DNA from: Polytrichum commune
Taxonomy: Eukaryota; Streptophyta; Polytrichopsida; Polytrichales; Polytrichaceae
DNA: 64,000 nt
Direction: 5' to 3'
NCBI GenBank assembly: GCA_950295325.1
Contig: OX485804.1
Coordinates: 14,262,001 to 14,326,000, forward strand
Made by a program: the position numbers and the translations under genes. How positions within the stretch are numbered: position 1 is the stretch's first letter; every line of letters starts with the position of its first letter. The notes under the pieces are model-generated. The model saw only the letters and a list, made by a program, of their open reading frames with translations, ran no database searches and was not told the DNA's origin. Shown here piece after piece: positions 1-13,400 of the stretch.

Positions 1-959
1 AAAGAAATGCCTTCAGTGTGAGACCATACATCATAAGATGCAACATGGTTTAATCAACATGTAAGCATCAACATGAGCTCATAAATACATAAAATTCCAT
101 TTAAGAAAAATAAATTTTAGATTATAAATAAATGCACTTGATTATGAACAATAGGGCAACATGCCAAAGGACCTCTATTTTGACAATACTTGGTGGTTTC
201 AAAAAATATTTACACAAATTAGGATGTAATGGAGTGATACAAACTTAAAGTATTCTTAACCACATAGAAGACATGTACAAATTATTCATCTCAAAGCACC
301 AATTGCCTCGTAATTATAAATATGAAAAAAAAAATTGTGGTTATTGACAAAATTTTGAGTTAGAAAATTGCTTCTATATCCATACTAGCTTTTTGTGTTA
401 TTCTTTTATTTTTGGGAGGCATTTTTGCATTTCTTACGTCAGTAATAAAAAAAAATCTTGATTCTTGAAGGGATACCCCAACCTTGCATGCACCCTAGAA
501 TCTATCATTATGATAAGTGAGGTGGAGATTTCTTACAAATAAATTTGTTTGAAATGCCACATGTATTGATGTGAATGTGATTACTATTTTCATCCCATAT
601 GACTAAGTTCGAACATATGTACTTGGCGTGAGTCAAGAAAAGTTGCATTGCCCATAATTATTTAGGTTGTCAAAATTATAGTGGACCAAAATAATAGGTT
701 GTTACCAATGTAGTTGCCACCAGACAATTCCACATGGGTTTCAAACTTGTAGTGATCATGCCAAACATTTTTTTGGGCGCATCTAATATTGATTGGATAT
801 AAGAAAGCACAATACTATGACATGTAATCGATGATCATGTTATCTTTATGTCATGGTGTAGCCATAATTTACATCCAATAATGCATACATGTCACCCTAC
901 CATTGTATTATAGTATAACCAACATTGGGCAATTTGACGTGAATTTGAGCCTGTTGGCC
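1..959. other. Intergenic, A+T-rich, no gene seen
   Basis: No open frame of convincing length or composition is present on either strand. The stretch is A+T-rich with short A and T runs. No inverted terminal repeat or tandem repeat was recognised. Confidence 0.6.
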
Positions 960-1310
960 CTTCCATGTTCAAGAATCCCCTTGGTGCAGGGTGGGGTTTA
1001 CTGCCTACCTTGTGGTGGGCGGGCTCTTGGCTTCCTACTTATCTAGCTAGTCTTTTATGTCAAGTAGAGAGAAGATTTCATAGTGGAAATCGAACCACCA
1101 ACCACTCCATTCAAAAATGGGCACCTCTCCACTATCACCCAGTAGTTTAGGGTCATCTCGGACCACTACCATCGTATTTACTAAGCACCCAATACCTCCT
1201 TGCTGCTTCCGCAGTTTGGTGGATTGGGCGCTCCTCAAATCTATCACCTTATTTGGTGGGGTAAATGGCCATAATGTGGACATACGCCTCCAACCATGTA
1301 AATTTTTGTG
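960..1310 (-). repeat. Possible tRNA-derived SINE (perhaps dimeric)
   Basis: On the minus strand 1134-1124 reads TAGTGGAGAGG, which fits the RNA polymerase III A-box consensus TRGYNNANNGG. 1096-1086 reads GGTTCGATTTC, one mismatch from the B-box consensus. The spacing is about 27 bp, close to that in tRNA promoters. Further upstream on the same strand (about 1255-1225) a related GGTGATAG...GAGG...GCCCA segment occurs, so the unit may be a dimer. No cloverleaf was drawn and no target duplication was found. It could instead be chance similarity. Confidence 0.35.
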
Positions 1311-4300
1311 ACACCTATCAAGGGTGGGGCAAACCGAGGGAGGGAAGGGAGAAATCGATGATAATCTACTATTGCATAGCATGTGTTTTTCTTGTTTTTT
1401 TTAGCATGATTAACCCTTAAGCGCTCATAAAACCCGAAATGTGTCGCCACCTAATATTTGATGGGTTTGCGACCCCCTAGGTGGAAATCTACGTGGATGG
1501 AAGGTATTTATTGGTGTAGGGTGGTGCCCACGACCATGTGGGCCAAAATAAGATATAAAAACCTCATACTCTAAGCATGTAGGTTATTTTTGTTAGGTTT
1601 GCATTTGCTTGTTTTGGGAGGTGCTCTCATGAGCTATCTATATGTAGGAGCCAATATCTTCTACATCTGTTGCACAATTTGAATGGAGTTTTTTTCCTCT
1701 TAGGACAAGGTGATGGTTGTGCACAACTTGACCACATGGATTTGGAAAACAATTAGCGCACATGTTGCTTGCTCCATGAAAAAGGGAAAATCTCCCCAAA
1801 CTTACCTCATGTGTCCCTCCAACTTTGAGGGCGACATACTTCATCTAAATTTGCTAAAAAAAACCCCAAATTTTGGGGAGTAGCTCATTCGACATGCACA
1901 TAAAATATCGCCCCATCCAAATTGGGCGTCATATGTGGAAGACACTGACTCATTATGGGAAAGTTGCCAACTTTCTAATACTTGTGGCATGACCAAAATG
2001 GTCATGAAACGAAACATTTCAAAAAAAGAATTCTAGGTTCCCCCAGAGACCATGTTCATATTCCAATAATCTAACTGTGATTCAATTGACTTAAAATCTT
2101 CACAGCAAAAATATATGGTAATCTAGTTCACATATGTACGGTTGGATTTCAAAAAAACGGACTCTAATTTGCTACATAACAACAACAAAAATCAACATTG
2201 GTGCTAGAAATGCCTGAAAATGGAATGTGAAAGCTTGAGCGGTGAGGGATTAACCCCTCAATGCGGATCAAATCCCCTAAATTAGTTGAGCACTCGGGGA
2301 CCTTCAAGTGCAGCCACACCTGAGGGGGACCTAACCGGTTGAATCATGTGTCATGATCTAGATGCGGCCAAGCCCTAAGTTAGTTATGGAGATGGCCGGT
2401 GAGCTGCATTATACCATTAATGGTTTGTGTAGGAAATTTTCACTTTTAGAACGTGTGGAGATCATTGTATAGAATTAACTACGTTATTCAAGTGTGACCC
2501 CATCAAAAGGTGTTGGTTGTCAGTCCTCCAACAATACCAACTCATAAATTAATTGCTAGTTTACACCAATCTTGTGGGAGTTGGTATTGTTTTTTTGCAT
2601 ACACCGCTGATGATTAGGCGAAGGTAATGAATGGGAACTTTTCGATTTTGTTACTTCGCGAGCCATGGTGTTGAATGCATTTGTCTACAGTCCAAGGGTG
2701 TAGAGATGATGCCGAAGATTTTTGCGATGGTATTCATATTTTGGAGAGATTTTCCAACTGGGAGAAATTCGAGCCAACTTGGTCACTATTCTTACTTCTT
2801 CATCATTCATTAGATGTTCTTTGAAATGCTTCGAGTATTCCTTGTACTTGTTTTCATTTCAAAATAACTGTTCCAACAAGTTTTTTAAAGTTTCAATTTT
2901 GAATTGGTAAAATGAAGTGGTTCATCTATAACTACACTAAATAGATTTATTATGGTGGGTCACAACAATTTTCTAGAGCCGATTCTCATAATGAGAGCTA
3001 ATGTAGGCCTCAATAATTTCCAGCCCATGCTATATTTCTTTTAGAAAATTAGGGCCACATATAATGGTTTTCTAGAAAATTGTTGAGGATGATTAGTTTT
3101 TATTATGTGTTGCTTTTCTCCTCTAACTAATATTCAATAAATTGGTCGGAAGTCTCCACGAAGACTTAGGGGAAGACCCAAGGTCTTGGACCCACATAAT
3201 TTCCTCCTTGACTAGAAAAGTGGTGTGGCCCATGTTCATTAGTTCCACACTTATTTCCAAACCACACTAATAGGACTATTTAGTGTAGTTCTTGCTTCTC
3301 CCCGTTCAATATTTGGTGCACGTTTCAAGTGGGCATCTGAATTGATACTTGAAGGATGTGATACCGACGGGGTCAAATCTTTTGTACCATACAGATACTC
3401 TAATTGATACATGGCCCTAACATTACTCAATTGATGAATTGTGTTTAGCTATCTTGACTTCATATTCAGTTTGAAGTACTGGGATTCCAACATCCCGAGG
3501 CTTTATTCTTGAATCTACTACGGGGCCCATGAACATAGCTCATTAGCTGAGTAATGTTATGGGGTTCATCGTATAACATTGGATTCCACTAGTCGATTCA
3601 CTTCTTTATACATACGTGATGATGGACGGAGCTATTATTACCAATGGCAAGAACTTGAAGCCAAGTTTGCTTGCCTTTGGAGTTCAAGAAGAGACAGGAT
3701 CGGAGCATGCTATGCAATAATCCAACATCTTGGGCAAGATTTAAGTGCAGGCTTGGATCGGAGCTAAGAATTAACGCAATGTCATGTTCGCTGAAATTGG
3801 GTGGCCGGGAAGTGAAGTGGCTGCTTTGCAAGGAAGCTGTGACGAACTTTTGTCAAGGCACACTGGCAATAATAATTGTTGGTCCATCTTTATGACTAGA
3901 GTACTTTTTTCAGAAGACTTGCTTGTATTCCTTCACTAGAGAAATGAAGTCTTGCAGTTCATTATTGAGGCTCCTTATTGGTAAGTATTGCCATCCGACT
4001 GATTTATGTTGTGGTGGTACACCTCTAGATAATTAATTCCTGTAACACCTTACTGCAAGCCGCTGCTCCAATTATCCAATCAGCATGGACACTTTGGATT
4101 GCAGCATTTGCAAGCTCACTTTGCAGAGAAGTACGGCAATAGGCCTCAATCAATTCAAAGTCCTCCACAACACGTCAATTGGAAATTCTACTCCTTCCCT
4201 TTCTACACAAAAAAGTTGACTTTTGAAGCCTTAATAAGGTCATACTGCAGCAGGTTATGTGTGGCAGCTGTCTGGAACAGTACAAATGTTAAGAGATTTT

Positions 4301-5725
4301 AGAGAAATTTATAAAGAGTGATCATGATGAAGTCACTGAAGAAAAAGCAGAACACGATGAGCTCTTTGGTGAATTAACTTAAGGTACTATGTATGTCTAA
4401 AATCGACACTTCCAGCCAATGTACCACTTTATGAAGCCCGAAAATCCAATGATAATTGCAGCAGATTTGTGAATGCTCTAGGAGCTCAAATCTCTGGCCA
4501 GGAAATACTACAAGCCTACAAGTCCTCGGTAAATGACCTGCATCACTGGAAAATGTCTTTTCTCACTGAAAAATCTGCAAATCTATGCCAGTAATAAATT
4601 TGCATATTTCTTTGAGGAAACTATCCGTTACTTCACCTATACTTGTTCCTCTACTTCCAAAGGTGGAGCCCCATTTAATGAATCCCAAAAGAAAAATTAG
4701 AATAACAAAATTACATAGAGGTGCCAATGATGTGTTGTCAAGATGCCAATTGTGCATCTATAATGTCAAGTTTCCTTCCTTTCTCTCCTCCAGGAGGACC
4801 TTGTAATTTTCTTAACTTGTCTCTCTCTTTTCCTGCCTCATGCATTCCTTGGGTCCTCATATACACTATGTTCAATTAAGATTTAGCAAGTTTTAAGATG
4901 ACGACTATGTGTTCCAAGAAAAGAATAAAGACGCGCAAAAAGAGATGAAATGATCAAAGATAATAAAGACATGCAACTACTAGTTACCACAAGACATATG
5001 TCAGTGATAACCTTGCTTGTCCAAAGGGTCTTTCAATTTAGTTTTAATGGTCATGACTATCCAGGAATGTACACATGATCTAAGTCTCCTAGCCTTATCC
5101 CTAGCTCCAACACCGCTCATTGCCCCTTGCTCTATTTTAATTCCTGCTATTTGATTCCTGAATTGTTATCGGGCTCCCCACGCTAAAATCTAGTGGCCCC
5201 AAATGGAATGACGTCTCAACAAAGCCTAGACTAGGGTAAAATATGACCTTAGGTCGTGCAGGGCTCACATAAAAAGTGGAGCCCAAGCATCTTGTGTTGA
5301 TGATGTGTTTGTTGACATGTTTGTTGATGAAAAGTGGAGCCCAAGCATATGTTTGTTGATGATAAGTCATGGCCAAGCAAAATTTGCACCATTTGCAATG
5401 CCTCCGCTGTTTCAAACAGGATAGAAATGGGTCCCCTTAATTGAAATTGTGTTGAAGCCCGCCTCCTGTTGATTTTGTTGTGCTACCTCAGAAGGTGCTC
5501 TATTTCATCAACCCATGCCGGAATAATGTAGTTTCCACATTGGATTCAAGTGGGCTTCCACCAATGTAGGAACGACATGTGGCAAATTAATTAGAGAAAA
5601 AACACATGTTTTCATAGAAATAGAGTGCCCTCTATGGTATGGTCAGCTTCATGCTGGGGGATGGATGGGTACAGCAGCCTTGATTCCTGAAGATAAGTTT
5701 CTAGGTTGGCTCTTTTGATCAAGTC
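1311..5725. other. Intergenic, no gene seen
   Basis: About 4.4 kb of A+T-rich sequence. The only open frames are short and have no recognisable product. A local duplication of a 19-bp string ending in GAGCCCAAGCAT occurs near 5272 and 5331. The segment at 2215-2420 is less A+T-rich and may be an old repeat, but no boundaries could be set. Confidence 0.55.
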
Positions 5726-8700
5726 TCAGTTGAAAAATGTTCTCAGTTCCAGGTCACAATTTCTTCGGCGCTCAGTTTCTGTAGAAACTTTGTACGAGAC
5801 TGTGTCTGTGCCACAAGCGCAATATTGCTGCTGATTCTGGTTAGCATCAATTTGATTTTGTAGAATGTCTACCTTTTGGCGTTTGGTATCGGCCGATCTC
5901 CGCAACACATTTCGCGTCCACCTTGAGAGATGGGTGGCGTTTAGTCCCACCTCTCTGTTCTTGAAGAATAAAATACACCGGATGTCGCCCTTAATCTCAG
6001 GGAATGGGCATTCGGGGCCCTCTGTGTCCTCCCAATAACCCTCGTGCACTAGGCCCACCCAATTAGAAATCCATTCGAAAGCTTTCTGGCTACCTCCCAC
6101 GTATCTGAGCCACCCTTTGGGGAGTAACTCCATTACCTGGGATCCAGGCGTCATGAAGATGATGTTGGTCATTTGCACCCCATGCACGGAAACTACTATA
6201 TCGGTGTTACTCAGCAATGACACCTGCCATGACCCACATAATCCCTATAAATAACTTTCATACAATCACCAAGGAAAATATTAACAATTGTCAGAGATTT
6301 TGCTCCATGTTTTAACCCTTCAAGGCCTCAAGGAGAGCGTTTTCTAGGATGTGATGTAAAGTAACGTTTCTAGGGGCCCTTGAGAATTATCGCAGAAGAT
6401 AAGTTGTGGGACACCATTAATTCCCAAAGGATTGCATCCAAATGGTTGAAAACACAAGAAATACCTTGATCCTCCCACTAGGAATTTCGAAGCAAAAACG
6501 AGTCTGAAAACTTGGTTTTTATGAGAATATTTATATGGTTGGCTGAAACTAACAGATACTATAGATTGTTAAAGCTACAAGCATGAAATGATGGAGTGAC
6601 ATTTAATTTTTGAATTTGGAAATTCATATCACCCTGTAGGAAAACCTGCATAATTGAAGATTGAGGGATCCAAGTTATGGGAGCGTTTCCTCTAGGCCAA
6701 TAGGAAGCTGACAAATAGGCAAGCCTAACCATAAAATTAGCTCAGGAAGCATAGAGACGATATGATCAGATTAATGCACGCAATCATGCTGTAGGAGTAG
6801 GAAATTAGCTTTGTTAGTTGTTGGACCCAATGACTATCTATAACATAGACCATAAGCAATAGATTCAAATCTAGATTTCGACCCACCCAAAACTCCACAG
6901 ATTTCAGATTCATGTAGCAAACACCAACAATAATTCGTATAATAGCGAGTGAGTCACCTGTTCACAGAAGCTGTATCCGTCAAAGTTGATGACCTCCAAT
7001 TGGCAGCCATCTACCTTGTCGCATTCCCCTTGGATGACCTCAGCCACCGCTGTTGTATTTTTGAACGCCCTTGCGCCATTCCTTGTCAACAAAGCCACAT
7101 GAACTGGCGGTGGCGAGGATTGTCCATCATCACCTTTACGTCCTAATTCCTCTGATGTAATCGCGCAAAATTTGCGTACTTTGCAACGAATCGTATCGAA
7201 GAGCTCCCGTCTCACATTGTCATCCATCCCTTCCATCCCACGCCGGTGGACAATGGCACGTTCAAAACACACTGAGGCCGAACTGTTGCGGACTGTCTGG
7301 TTTTGACTACCCTCTTGAACACCGGAACCCTGAGAAGTTGAGGCTGGGAGCTCCAAAACCGTGATCTCTGTGCCCACTAACACATGCAACAGGTGTTGGA
7401 GCCACTTTGTCGTGTTTGATGCGTCACAGACCTCCCCCCAGTGGTACAACAACATGCGGTCAAATTTTGTGCACTCGTGCCGCATGCGCCACATGCCAAT
7501 GTTCACGACTGCACCCATCCCATGCCACAAGTTGCGGTAGTCCCAGTAATTTTCGTTCACGAATGTGGTGCCGTTCAAGAGGGTGGAGTTTGGGGGCAAC
7601 TTTGCTGCGTCAAAGAGGCCATAGCCGTTCTTTGTGCCGTCATGTATGTTGTTCCCCTGAACACATAAAATCCGACCGGATGGGTCATCCCGGGGAAGGT
7701 CGAAAGCCTCCGGGTGGCCAGGATCCGGCTTCCCTCTGAGCCCACTCATGAACCAGTTGGTGTCCGTGGTGGTGTGAGCTGGCAAACTCGGGTCCTTTAG
7801 AGGTAAGAAAATGTCACCTGGCATGGACTTGAGAAGCTCATTCTTCTTGTAGCGCTTATCTGAAACAACACTAAGTTAGCACACTCTAGCTTTGTTGAAT
7901 TCAGCTGGTCATCAGTAGCATTCAATCAATTTGGGAATGATGCTGGATCCATTGCTTATAACAATTATGAAGGAAGGAGGATTTCATACCTAATACAGGG
8001 GTCGAGGCATTGGTGCTCAGCTTATGATCTGAAACGCTACCAGATTCCAGCTTGTGTGTTGCTGCAATATCCTGTTTGATGAGATTTGTAGTATTCTGAT
8101 CACCAGGAGCGGTTTTGGGCATAAGTACTAGGCGAGAAGGCAGCGGTGCTGGGGAGTCGGCAGATTTGATTACATTTGGGCGATTTTGATCAGAGCCAAA
8201 CATTCGCTTCCTTCCTGCAACATCCAACAAAATTAGGTCATGTTCACCCGAAGATGAACATTCAATAACATTCTTCTTCTTAACAAAAGAATTACAATAG
8301 CTGCAGTCTAACTCATCCTCACAAGGAACTTTTGGGCAATTTACGATCTAGGAAATCAAGAACATCCTCAACAAGGACCGGTTCCCAACTATCTGGAGAT
8401 CTGAGTACGATGCATCAGTCTCTGCAAGCTCATCAAATTACTCACGCCATAATTTGATTATGAAACATGGGGTAAAGTGGACACAACCTGGTCAATGGGC
8501 CTCCGTTCACCAGGTTTTTCCCACTTTACCCCTACGTGCAGTAAATTGCCTGAAGTTCCTTAGGTGAACACAAAAACTCTGAGCTGGTATTTAGGAATCT
8601 AGTGACGCCTGTTTCTCTTTCAATTTCTTCTCATATCGGAGACTCAAGAATTGGCAACTTCTCTCTCAAGCCACAGACACAGAAAATATAAGATTGTGTT

Positions 8701-9659
8701 GGAAAGTTGATCCTACAGTGTCAATTCGTGGAGTCCAGACAAAAGTCCTTCCTGTACAGTGTAGATTCAGCTTCGCCACAAGCTCATCATTAGGGGAACC
8801 ATCTCGGAACGAATACAACCTCAACCAAACAAGAAGTTCTGGCGCCCCTGTGCCACGTGTAGGTTCGAGAATCGAAAAATGAGAATGCTTTAGGATTCCA
8901 AAATTCTACTAGGGCATTAGGGTTTGACGGTTTCCCGCTAAGCAGGAGGTCATGAGATAATACTGCTCATGCGAGTTGGTCGGATCGCATTTCAAAACAA
9001 GTAGCGGTGATCCAGTCGCCTAGCCAAGGCAGGATGTGACGAAAGCATCATCAATATTAGGTTTGCCATTTCCTTTCATACCTTCCAATCCCCATCGGTA
9101 AGTATTCCCAGTCATGAGCAGCAGCAGGAATCAAGGTGTCCAGAGTCCAGCACCAATTCGAAGAGTCTAAGCTAATAGCTCAATTACCAAAAGGTCTCAC
9201 GTGACCTTATATATGTTCTTATATATGAGGAGCTTAAGCTTTAAAGTAGATGAACAACCAAGTGTTTGGTGTTCTAGTATTCGTGTCAAGAGACTACAAG
9301 TGTAATCTACATTTGAATAAGAAGATGAGCCTCTTAAGACGTAGAGCTTACGTGACTTCCTTCTCTAAGGTTGGGTGGACTCTCACTCTCTCTAAAACAC
9401 CAATATGTCATCATACATGTAAGATTCATCGCAACAGAGTGAGCATCTAGTAAGAGTATCCGAGCGACATACCTATATTCAGGAATCGGTGGTTGAAGAG
9501 CAGGTCGTAGGAATCGCTGAATCTGGTTTTGGACATGGCCCGCGAGGCCAACCCACTCACTCCATCCTCCAGCACAAACAGCTGCAGGACTCCAAACACT
9601 CCGATGCAAAGCAAAATGGATGTGAAGAACGACGACGCTAACCTCTTCTTCGTCGACAT
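5726..9659 (-). CDS. GT61-family (DUF563) glycosyltransferase, four exons
   Basis: Probable Golgi type II membrane glycosyltransferase. In plants the GT61 family includes N-glycan beta-1,2-xylosyltransferase and xylan arabinosyl/xylosyltransferases. Exons, in order of translation, are 9659-9473, 8214-7990, 7859-6958 and 6223-5726. Each intron has GT and AG ends, the phases (1, 1, 0) join in frame, and the product is about 603 residues. The ATG at 9659 is the first in frame; the N-terminus has a short basic stretch (MSTKKR) and then a hydrophobic signal anchor at about residues 10-32. Residues 60-140 form a polar stem. GT61 hallmarks are CFERAIV and LLTRNGARAFKN in exon 3 and the diagnostic SVHGVQMTN (residues about 450-458) at the start of exon 4. 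No stops or frameshifts interrupt it, so it is likely functional. The acceptor sugar cannot be told from sequence. Intron 1 is 1,258 bp, intron 2 is 130 bp and intron 3 is 734 bp. Confidence 0.88.
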
Positions 9660-11070
9660 TGTATCCGTCACTGTTGCAGCAGGTTGTCCAAAACCTTATG
9701 CATGAAGCACCCTGCAACTCCTTCCCAATGTAACTTCTCTTCACCTCACGGCACCTCTTCTCACCTCTTAATTAGATACAGCTACCGATATGACACGGTA
9801 CGTGGACGATGTGCCGGCCACATTACCAACACCATTTTCATATCAATGTCGGTGGCGACATCCATTATTGCTCCTGGAGTAGTGCTGCCACCACCAACAT
9901 ATGCCTCTGTCGATGCTCCAAGTTCATTGAGTATCTTTGACCAATCTCGAACACTTCAAGAGTGTGTTTAATTATCTGAAACTGACTCGGTTGCAACCGC
10001 AAGGTTTGGTTAAGGTCTGCAAGTACTTCTAGTTTGAACGACGTCGTAGACATAAGAAAAGTTGCACTCGACCTGCAACATTAAGCTTCGCTACTCCTGC
10101 ACTCCCATGACCATCCACATATCCCTTGATGCGATGCTGCAAATTGAGTGAGTATAATCCACAACCAAATTCGAACACACGATCACGAGTGTGCAAGCAA
10201 TCTGGTGATCGGGGAGCCCGAACTGATCATCGCAACCGCAAGGTTCGATTAGGGTTAGGTACTATTTCTGCAAGTTCTGGTATAAATGAGACTCACAAGC
10301 TGCTGTACTCGACCTGCACAATTAGCTAAAACGGCGCTCAGTTATGTATAACTAAGTGCACCCGGGCCACCTAGTTAAGCTCATGCGAACTCAGTAGTTC
10401 TGCAGGGATGATTCCGAAGGAGGCAGTGTCCGAGGAGGTTTTTGGCATAATCGGTCAAAATGGGTCCAATTCCAACCGGGTACATGTGGTGATCTTTCGG
10501 TTTTCCTTTACGAACACGAGGTATATTCCTCAGATTCCCCTAAAACGATCGGTGGTTTCCCTGAAATCTTGAACTTCAACCGGTTCTTCCTCAAACTCAA
10601 CCATTTCGTCTGTAACTCGCGGTCGGTCCTCCCCGCTCATTGGAAGGAGGAGCGAGCTGCAAACGGGTGGAATCTGGATGCAATTCGACACTTGCTCTCC
10701 TTTCTCAACTAATTAAGTAGATAATCAAGTTCGCGGTCCGGACGCCGTCATCGAGGGTTGGAGCGCAATGATCAACAACGCAGCTTCAGGAATGATCTGT
10801 GCAAGCCGCCACCAGCTGCCAAAATCATACCAGCTTATCCCCGTCACGAATCAGCCGCCGACAACCTTAATCTACATAATTTATCAGTCAACGGGTGCAC
10901 GTGTGGAATATCATATTCACCTTGGGCCGGGAACAGTTGAAAACTGAAACATCGAGAAAAGAAATGAAATGAAATGAAATTGATTTTAAACCTCGGGAAG
11001 CTAAAAAGGTTTGTGGGATGAATGGATATTCCACCATTGCACCCATGACCACATAATTTCCATATCCTCA
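9660..11070. other. Upstream region of the GT61 gene and flank of the MULE
   Basis: This should hold the minus-strand promoter and leader of the glycosyltransferase gene, but no TATA box could be assigned with confidence. A weak direct duplication of about 95 bp starts with CAACCGCAAGGTT at about 9993 and 10229 and ends with CTCGACCTGCA. No protein-coding gene was recognised. Confidence 0.5.
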
Positions 11071-11079
11071 AAGGCCGCC

Positions 11080-11306
11080 CCTCGGCACTAGGCGCTCCTC
11101 GTTTGTGAGGAGTTGCCACTGCCCAAAACAGTTTGCCCTGCCCGAAACACATTGCGCTGCCCGGCCCTGCCACTGCCCGGCTCTCCCGCTGCCCGGCTCA
11201 CAAGGCTGCCCGACTCTGCTAACTTGCCCGACTCCGCCCCTTATCTCTCTGTGAAGCTCGGGGTTTCACAGAGAGCTCCACAAGGAATTAGCAAAGTGTG
11301 TGGCTA
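11080..11306 (+). repeat. Left terminal inverted repeat of the MULE
   Basis: 227 bp, nearly identical in inverse orientation to 35589-35841. It is G+C-rich, built largely from repeated TGCCCGGCTC-like words. It contains an inverted repeat able to form a stem-loop at about 11249-11276 (CTCTCTGTGAA, loop, TTTCACAGAGAG). The adjoining 9-bp AAGGCCGCC lies at 11071-11079. Confidence 0.9.
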
Positions 11307-12404
11307 GTTTGAGCATAGTTTGAGCATGTAGTCCAATTGCTTTTTGGTGTTTGTTTGTAGATTCATACCCAGTCACATGCCGCTCAAATGTAGGTGTCCA
11401 TATTATTGTTGTGTTGGGATTAGGCATGTCTATCTTAGTATAGGATTTTGATTGACAGGTCATCAAAAATGATTGAGAGACTTGTTGTAGTCAATTCACA
11501 TGAGATCCACCAAGGCACTCTCTAGAACTTCCATTACCATAAGGAAGTTAAGAGCTCTCAACCTCTTTAGTCCTTAACCTCTCTAGTGTAAAGAGGGCTT
11601 AAATTAGCTATTCTTTGGATTGGATAATGTTCGTGTAAATAATAATGTTGTTTTCATGAAGATCGTGTGAATGGTTTCGTGAGATATCTGCAATACATAC
11701 GTAAAAATAAAATAAAATAAGTTATTCCATGAGTTCACTTTATGAATACTAAATGCTGTAAATTTGAAGTACCCGGTGAAGATTCAATTACTCCACACTG
11801 TCTCTGGACTTTTGAAGGATCCAATTGATTAAATAACCAAAAGTTTAAGTTCTATATGACCGAATTAGTGTAAGATACTGTGAGTGCGTATAAGTATTGC
11901 AATCTTGAGAAAAGAATGTAGTATGATTTCTTAAGAGGATGGATGTGAAATCCATACCACTGGAGTAATTATGATTATGTTGCTCCCTGAGTTACCGGAT
12001 TTGTTGAGAGTTTCCTTGAGAGAAAGAGTGGAGCAAGCTGTCTGATAATTCTACCTTTAAATTTATGTTCCCCACACACGTGTCAATATCCTTCTCTACA
12101 AGGGGAGTGACCTACGGCGATTGCATATGAGTGTCAGGTGCCAAATCCTCCTGTGAGAATGAGTGTGTAAGCATGTGAAGCTCTCACAGTGGGAAGAGTG
12201 AGGGAGGAGTGGAAATCGTGAACCACCCCAAGTGGGAGAGCGTCTCACCCATTAAACCCATATGGTTTGGGTGGAGGCAGTGAGGCAAGTATAAAGGGAG
12301 GGTCTTACCCCTTCTCTTTCGAATACACTTGGACTTTGACTTGGTTTTGAGACTATGGACTGCCCATTATGGTTACTCGTGACTAGACATTGATACTGAT
12401 TATT
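11307..12404. other. MULE left subterminal region
   Basis: No open frame of note. This is probably promoter, leader or untranslated first-exon sequence of the MULE transposase gene, but no splice donor could be tied to the coding exon that follows. Confidence 0.45.
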
Positions 12405-12983
12405 GGTGACGTTATTTGATACTTGTGATTGGTTACTGGGTTACTAGACTATGGAACCGTGTTACTGAGGCTCTGCTTACTGGTACGTTGGCTCACTCAC
12501 TTAGGTCCCCGTTCGCTTAGGTCGCTCGATACTAGACACTAGACTTTTGTTGGAATTTCATAAGTTAATGTAATTGTAATTATTTAAAGGATGTTTGATG
12601 TAATCTCATATAAGGAATTAAGTGTTAACTTATCCTTTTGAAGATGAATGGATATGTGATGTGGTTACTCATACTAACTTTGTGGGTTACTTTGTGACGT
12701 TACTTGATACTTGTGATTGGTTATTGGGTTACTAGACTATGGAACCGTGTTACTGAGGCTCTGCTGACTGGTACGCTGGCTCACTCACTTAGGTCCCCGT
12801 TCGCTTAGGTCGCTCGATACTAGTTACTAGACACTAGACTTTTGTTTGAATTTCATAAGTTAATGTAATTTTAAACCTTTAAAGGATGTTTGATATAATC
12901 TCATATAAGGAATTAAGTGTTAACTTATCCTTTTGAAGATGAATGGATATGTGATGTGGTTACTTATACTAACTTTGTGGGTT
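12405..12983 (+). repeat. Tandem duplication, about 288 bp, two copies
   Basis: The segment starting GTGACGTTATTTGATACTTG at about 12406 is repeated from about 12694 with few differences, both copies ending in CTAACTTTGTGGGTT. It lies between the left TIR and the transposase gene and may be a duplicated promoter or leader. A third, partial similarity (GGTTACT/GACTAGACA words) lies just upstream. Confidence 0.85.
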
Positions 12984-13400
12984 TGGCATAAGGAAGTGAA
13001 TTTTTGAGAAATTACAAAAGTGGTTTACGTAAAGTTTCAATATGGTGGGAAGCAAGCCTCATCGCGCCACATCCACGCATTCTAATCATTGTCACCTCGT
13101 CATCAAATAAAAAAACATGACTTTTTATATCCTATAGTATAAGATGACACCTCAATTTCAAATTAAAGCATTTGAGACCTCACTCATCACATATAGCTAG
13201 GTTTAATTTTCCACATACACTCCACGAACTCTTCCTTTTCTCTTGACTACTTGTACTTCTTGAGTTAGAGAGTGTAGTGGAGGGAACATGATTAGGGGTT
13301 GAAGTACATGAAGGTGCATTTTACTTCCTTCTCACTTGAGTAATAGAATGGTGAATGTGTTTTTTTTGTGTGTATTTCTTTTGAAAAATAGTCTTAAAGC

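Noticed and set aside
1086-1134. A functional tRNA gene
   Set aside because: Only the two promoter boxes are tRNA-like. No acceptor stem or anticodon arm could be fitted.
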